From: an uncultured Collinsella sp.
GTDB taxonomy: Bacteria > Actinomycetota > Coriobacteriia > Coriobacteriales > Coriobacteriaceae
Reading direction: 5' to 3'
NCBI GenBank assembly: GCA_934654765.1
Contig: CAKUGX010000078.1
Coordinates: 1 to 9,284, forward strand
Length of the DNA stretch: 9,284 nucleotides
A model generated the notes under the pieces. That model searched no databases, was not told the origin of the DNA, and saw only the letters and a program-made list of their open reading frames with translations. Every line of letters begins with the position of its first letter. The stretch's first letter is position 1. The position numbers and the translations under genes were made by a program. Below are positions 6,505 through 9,284 of this stretch, piece after piece.

Positions 6505-7888
6505 CGCTTCCGACCCGCGCCAGCCGAATCGCCAGGGGCAGCCCGTGTCGCGCCCTGTCCAGGCAGGCCAGCGCCCGGTGCAGCCGACACAGCGTCCGGC
6601 TCAGCCTGTTGCAAGTCCGGCGCAGCCCTCCTCGCATGCGGCCCGCCCCGCCCGGCGAACGACTCAGCAGCCAACTGCTCGTACGGCGCAGCCCACTGGC
6701 GGCACTCGTTTTAAGCAGCAGGCTCCTACGCTACGCGCGCAGGTACCTCAATCGCAATCTCATACGCATCGCGCCCATGGCTCGCACGGTGTGGCTCCCG
6801 CGACGCGTTCGAGCTACAACGCGCATGCCCGCCGCGGTGCTCAAAAGAAAAGCTCCCCGATGCCCATGATTATCGGCGTCGTGGTGGCCGTGCTCGCGCT
6901 CGTCGCGATCGTCTTCTTTGTCGTACCTGCCGTCAAAGGCTTTTTTACCGGTGGGGATACGAAGGTCACGGCTGGTCAGCAGGTCACCATTACGATTCCC
7001 GATGGCGCCTCGGGTGATACGATCGCCTCGATTCTCTCCGAGAATCATATCGTCGAGAACCCCAAGGATTACTACGCGGCGGTCAAAAAGCTCAACGCCG
7101 ATATGTCGCTCAAGCCCGGCACCTACTCGTTTACCACGCTCATGGATGCGACGAAGGTCGTCCAGCAGCTCATGGAGGGTCCCAATGCCGGATCCAATAC
7201 GCTTACGATTCCAGAGGGCTTGACCGTTGACCAGGTAGCTGACCGTGTGGCACAGGCTTATGACAGCATTTCTAAGGAAGACTTCCTTAACCAGGCCAAG
7301 GCCTCCTACTACGTAAATGACTATGGCTTCCTGAAAGATGCCGCGAACGATTCGCTTGAGGGTTTCCTGTTCCCTAAGACGTATTCGTTGGGCGATTCGC
7401 CCACGGCAGATGATGTGATTCGCGCCATGCTCGACCAGTTTAAGGCCGAGTACAAGTCGCTCGACTTTGCCGGCTGTGAGGCCAAGATCAAGGAGCGCTA
7501 CGGCGTGGAGATGTTGGACTACGACATCGTCAACCTTGCCTCCATCGTCGAGCGCGAGGGTCTCAACGCCGATCAGCGCGCGCATGTGGCATCGGTGTTC
7601 TATAACCGCTTGGCGGGCAAGCTCGATGGCCTGCGTTATCTCAACAGCGATGCGACCATGATGTATGTCACTGGCGGCGAGGTTACCGCCGACGACCTGC
7701 AGAGCGATAGCCCCTACAACACCTACAAGCACGAGGGCCTTCCGCCCACGCCCATCTGCTCTCCGTCACTCGAGGCGCTCAAGGCCACGCTTGAGCCGAC
7801 AGACTCCGATGACCTGTATTTCTACATTACGCAGGACGAGGAGTATTTCTCGCAGACCTACGAAGAGCACCAACAGTCTTGGAATTGA
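6497..7888 (+). CDS. mltG: Endolytic murein transglycosylase MltG (YceG)
   Basis: A 463-residue membrane-anchored lytic transglycosylase that cuts nascent peptidoglycan glycan strands and helps set their length. Residues 1-120 form a basic, Gln/Pro/Arg/Ala-rich low-complexity cytoplasmic region with loosely repeated QRPxQP units. A transmembrane helix follows (about 124-144, MIIGVVVAVLALVAIVFFVV). The extracellular part has a LysM-like domain (about 157-230, KPGTYSF) and the YceG catalytic domain. It contains LASIVERE, whose E352 matches the catalytic Glu of E. coli MltG (E218), then VASVFYNRL, LNSDATMMYV, SPYNTYKHEGLPPTPICSPS and the C-terminal FSQTYEEH. The ATG has GAGGAGGT 5 bases upstream and overlaps the ruvX stop. 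The N-terminal tail makes it longer than E. coli MltG (340 residues); long disordered tails are common in Actinobacterial MltG. Confidence 0.95.
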   Translation: MPSASDPRQPNRQGQPVSRPVQAGQRPVQPTQRPAQPVASPAQPSSHAARPARRTTQQPTARTAQPTGGTRFKQQAPTLRAQVPQSQSHTHRAHGSHGVAPATRSSYNAHARRGAQKKSSPMPMIIGVVVAVLALVAIVFFVVPAVKGFFTGGDTKVTAGQQVTITIPDGASGDTIASILSENHIVENPKDYYAAVKKLNADMSLKPGTYSFTTLMDATKVVQQLMEGPNAGSNTLTIPEGLTVDQVADRVAQAYDSISKEDFLNQAKASYYVNDYGFLKDAANDSLEGFLFPKTYSLGDSPTADDVIRAMLDQFKAEYKSLDFAGCEAKIKERYGVEMLDYDIVNLASIVEREGLNADQRAHVASVFYNRLAGKLDGLRYLNSDATMMYVTGGEVTADDLQSDSPYNTYKHEGLPPTPICSPSLEALKATLEPTDSDDLYFYITQDEEYFSQTYEEHQQSWN

Positions 7889-7890
7889 TC

Positions 7891-8388
7891 ATGAGGATTT
7901 TTAGCCCCAAACGATATGTTGCCTCTGTCGACCGCATCGACCTCGATACCCTGTGGGCCGACGGCAAGCGAGCCATTTTGCTCGACCGTGATAACACTCT
8001 GGTTCCGCGCGATACCGAGCAGGTTCCCGCCGCGGTTTCCGCTTGGCTCAAAGCCGCCCATGCCAAGGGCTTTAAGCTGTGCATGGTGTCCAACAACTGG
8101 CATCGCGATCAGGTCATGAGCTCTGCGCGCGAGTTGGGACTCGAGGCCATCAGCCACGCCATGAAGCCCGCCCCGTTTGCCCTGAAGGCGGGGCTTAAGC
8201 GTCTGGGCGCCACGGCCGACGTGGCCGTACTGATCGGCGATCAGCTTTACACGGACGTGTGGAGCGGCAACTTTGCCGGCATTGACACTATTCTGGTCAA
8301 GCCGCAGGCAACCCAGGACCTGTGGTACACGCAGATCTTCCGTATCTTTGAGCGCCGGGCCCTGCGCGACCTTCCCTGCGAGGAATAG
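7891..8388 (+). CDS. YqeG-family HAD phosphatase
   Basis: A 165-residue HAD-superfamily class IIIA hydrolase of the YqeG type, a conserved Gram-positive family whose substrate is not firmly known. All four motifs are visible: I, LLDRDNT with nucleophile D32 and acid/base D34; II, SNN at 67-69; III, K92 in MKPAP; IV, IGDQLYTD with D117 and D122. No large cap domain fits in the length. The ATG at 7891 was chosen because MRIFSPKRYVASVDRI resembles YqeG N-termini; TTG codons at 7879 and 7885 are in-frame alternatives, the latter overlapping the mltG stop. The ribosome site is weak and the gap to mltG is 2 bases, so translation is probably coupled. It is followed 8 bases later by shikimate kinase; yqeG near shikimate genes is also seen in Bacillus (yqeG-yqeH-aroE). 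Confidence 0.9.
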   Translation: MRIFSPKRYVASVDRIDLDTLWADGKRAILLDRDNTLVPRDTEQVPAAVSAWLKAAHAKGFKLCMVSNNWHRDQVMSSARELGLEAISHAMKPAPFALKAGLKRLGATADVAVLIGDQLYTDVWSGNFAGIDTILVKPQATQDLWYTQIFRIFERRALRDLPCEE

Positions 8389-8396
8389 GTTTCGCC

Positions 8397-8930
8397 ATGT
8401 CTCAGCACATTAAACACGGCTGCGACCATATCTTCTTTATCGGCTTTTTGGGCGCGGGCAAGTCGACGCTTGCGCGCAACGTGGGCACTATGTTCAAGCG
8501 TCGATTCATCGATACCGATCGTTTGGTTGTGCGTCGATGCGGCAAGTCGGTGACCGAGATATTTGAGACCGAGGGCGAGGATCGTTTTCGCGAGCTCGAG
8601 ACCTCGGCACTCCGTTCGCTTCAAAGCGAGCGCAGCCTGCTGGTATCGTGCGGGGGTGGCATCGTCGAGACGCCGGTGAACATTGAGCTGATGCACGAGA
8701 TGGGTACATGCGTGTACCTCGAAGGTGACTTTGAGGACTCGTTGCGCCAGATTCGTCGCTCCGATACCCGGCCCGATTTCCGTTCGCCCGAGCACGCGGC
8801 GCGCCTTTTTGAGCACCGTCGTCCGCTGTATCGCCAAGCCGCCGACATTACCCTTGATATTCGCAACAAGTCCTTCGAGGACGTTTCCTACGTTTGTGCC
8901 GAGATGCTTTTGGAGCGTGGACTGCTATGA
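8397..8930 (+). CDS. aroK: Shikimate kinase
   Basis: A 177-residue P-loop kinase, the usual length, phosphorylating shikimate at the 3-hydroxyl with ATP in the chorismate pathway. Walker A is GFLGAGKST (16-24). The substrate-binding DTD (D39, D41), RFRELE with R65, and GGG (86-88) are present. The lid region lies around 117-126 (LRQIRRSDTRP), and the shikimate-binding Arg near 142 is in RRPLYRQAAD. All residues expected for activity are visible. The start is ATG at 8397, preceded by GAGGAATAGG, which overlaps the stop of the yqeG-like gene. The stop is fused as ATGA with the start of the AroB-like gene, the usual aroK-aroB order, which supports the assignment and suggests coupled expression. 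Confidence 0.95.
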   Translation: MSQHIKHGCDHIFFIGFLGAGKSTLARNVGTMFKRRFIDTDRLVVRRCGKSVTEIFETEGEDRFRELETSALRSLQSERSLLVSCGGGIVETPVNIELMHEMGTCVYLEGDFEDSLRQIRRSDTRPDFRSPEHAARLFEHRRPLYRQAADITLDIRNKSFEDVSYVCAEMLLERGLL

Positions 8931-9284
8931 TTCGTCGTCAACTTATCAATTTCCAAAACCGTAGCGTCGATGTCCGCGTCGGATTGGGCGCGTTCGAGGA
9001 GCTGTCGCGCATGTTTGCCTCGGCTGTGGGCAAGCCTAAGCGCGCGATGGTGGTTTGGGGCGACGCCACATCCGAGCGTTTTGGCGAGGTTGTTGAGCAT
9101 GCGCTGGTCGACGCCGGTTTTGCCGTGTCGCAGCTCAGCCTCGAGGTTTCGCCTGCCGGTGCTACGCTGGCCGATGCCGATGTCGTTTTTGGTGCTCTGT
9201 CGGCAAACGGCATTACCTGCGATGACCTCGTCGTTGCCGTCGGTGACGCGGCGACCTGTTCGGTCGTTTGCTGGTGCGCCAACC
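8927..9284 (+). CDS. AroB-like (3-dehydroquinate synthase family) protein, N-terminal 119 residues, divergent
   Basis: The gene continues past the window; 119 codons are visible. Position after aroK and the general layout (strand-rich start with VRVGLGAFEELSRM, a Rossmann-like MVVWGDATSERFGEVVEHALVDAGF, then DDLVVAVG) mark it as related to AroB, which converts DAHP to 3-dehydroquinate using NAD+. However, two standard motifs are missing. The expected PxGExxKxL reads SPAGATLADAD (75-85), and the glycine-rich NAD+ site GGGVVGD reads GDAATCS (106-112), losing the glycines and the Asp. The protein may have lost or changed the activity, or may be a paralogue. The start ATG shares ATGA with the aroK stop; GGAG is 11 bases upstream. 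The C-terminal metal-binding half is not available, so the function remains open. Confidence 0.75.
   Translation, partial: MIRRQLINFQNRSVDVRVGLGAFEELSRMFASAVGKPKRAMVVWGDATSERFGEVVEHALVDAGFAVSQLSLEVSPAGATLADADVVFGALSANGITCDDLVVAVGDAATCSVVCWCAN

Noticed and set aside
6731..7732. Minus-strand frame of 333 codons opposite mltG
   Set aside because: No recognisable domain, no ribosome site noticed, and mltG is complete with catalytic motifs on the + strand.

Overview
The window looks like chromosomal DNA of a high-GC Coriobacteriia member (Actinomycetota), most likely Collinsella or a close relative. This is inferred from the G/C-rich third codon positions, the character of the proteins, and a housekeeping operon running alaS, ruvX, mltG, a YqeG-type phosphatase, shikimate kinase and an AroB homologue. 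No database search supports the assignment. No rRNA, tRNA, CRISPR array, insertion sequence or phage gene was found.

Region 1 (start to about 2960, + strand) is a tightly packed stress/regulatory operon. It holds the 3' part of a DUF948-like amphipathic protein, a short RsbW/SpoIIAB-like anti-sigma factor candidate, a SigB/SigF-type alternative sigma factor, and an AI-2E-family membrane protein. Neighbours overlap by 4-8 bases or are 1 base apart, so translational coupling is likely. The promoter lies outside the window. The anti-sigma candidate has the general fold signature but lacks the Asn of the N box and the glycine boxes that hold ATP in this family.

Region 2 (about 2961-3400) is a lower-GC junction. 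A 79-residue two-helix membrane protein of unknown function lies on the minus strand, converging on the AI-2E gene with 6 bases between stop codons. Downstream of its start is a strong rho-independent terminator oriented on the + strand, with no complete + strand gene directly in front of it. The terminator therefore probably ends read-through from the sigma operon, which would make that read-through antisense to the small membrane gene, or it ends a short RNA. A plausible promoter for the next operon begins in the terminator's T-tract.

Region 3 (3401 to the end, + strand) is a long housekeeping operon: alanyl-tRNA synthetase, the RuvX/YqgF nuclease-fold protein, the MltG endolytic transglycosylase with a Gln/Pro/Arg-rich cytoplasmic tail, a YqeG-type HAD phosphatase, shikimate kinase and the first 119 codons of an AroB (3-dehydroquinate synthase)-like protein. 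The genes are 17 bases apart or less, or overlap. The AroB-like protein lacks both hallmark N-terminal motifs visible in normal 3-dehydroquinate synthases, which makes it the most unusual gene here. It sits directly behind an apparently intact shikimate kinase.
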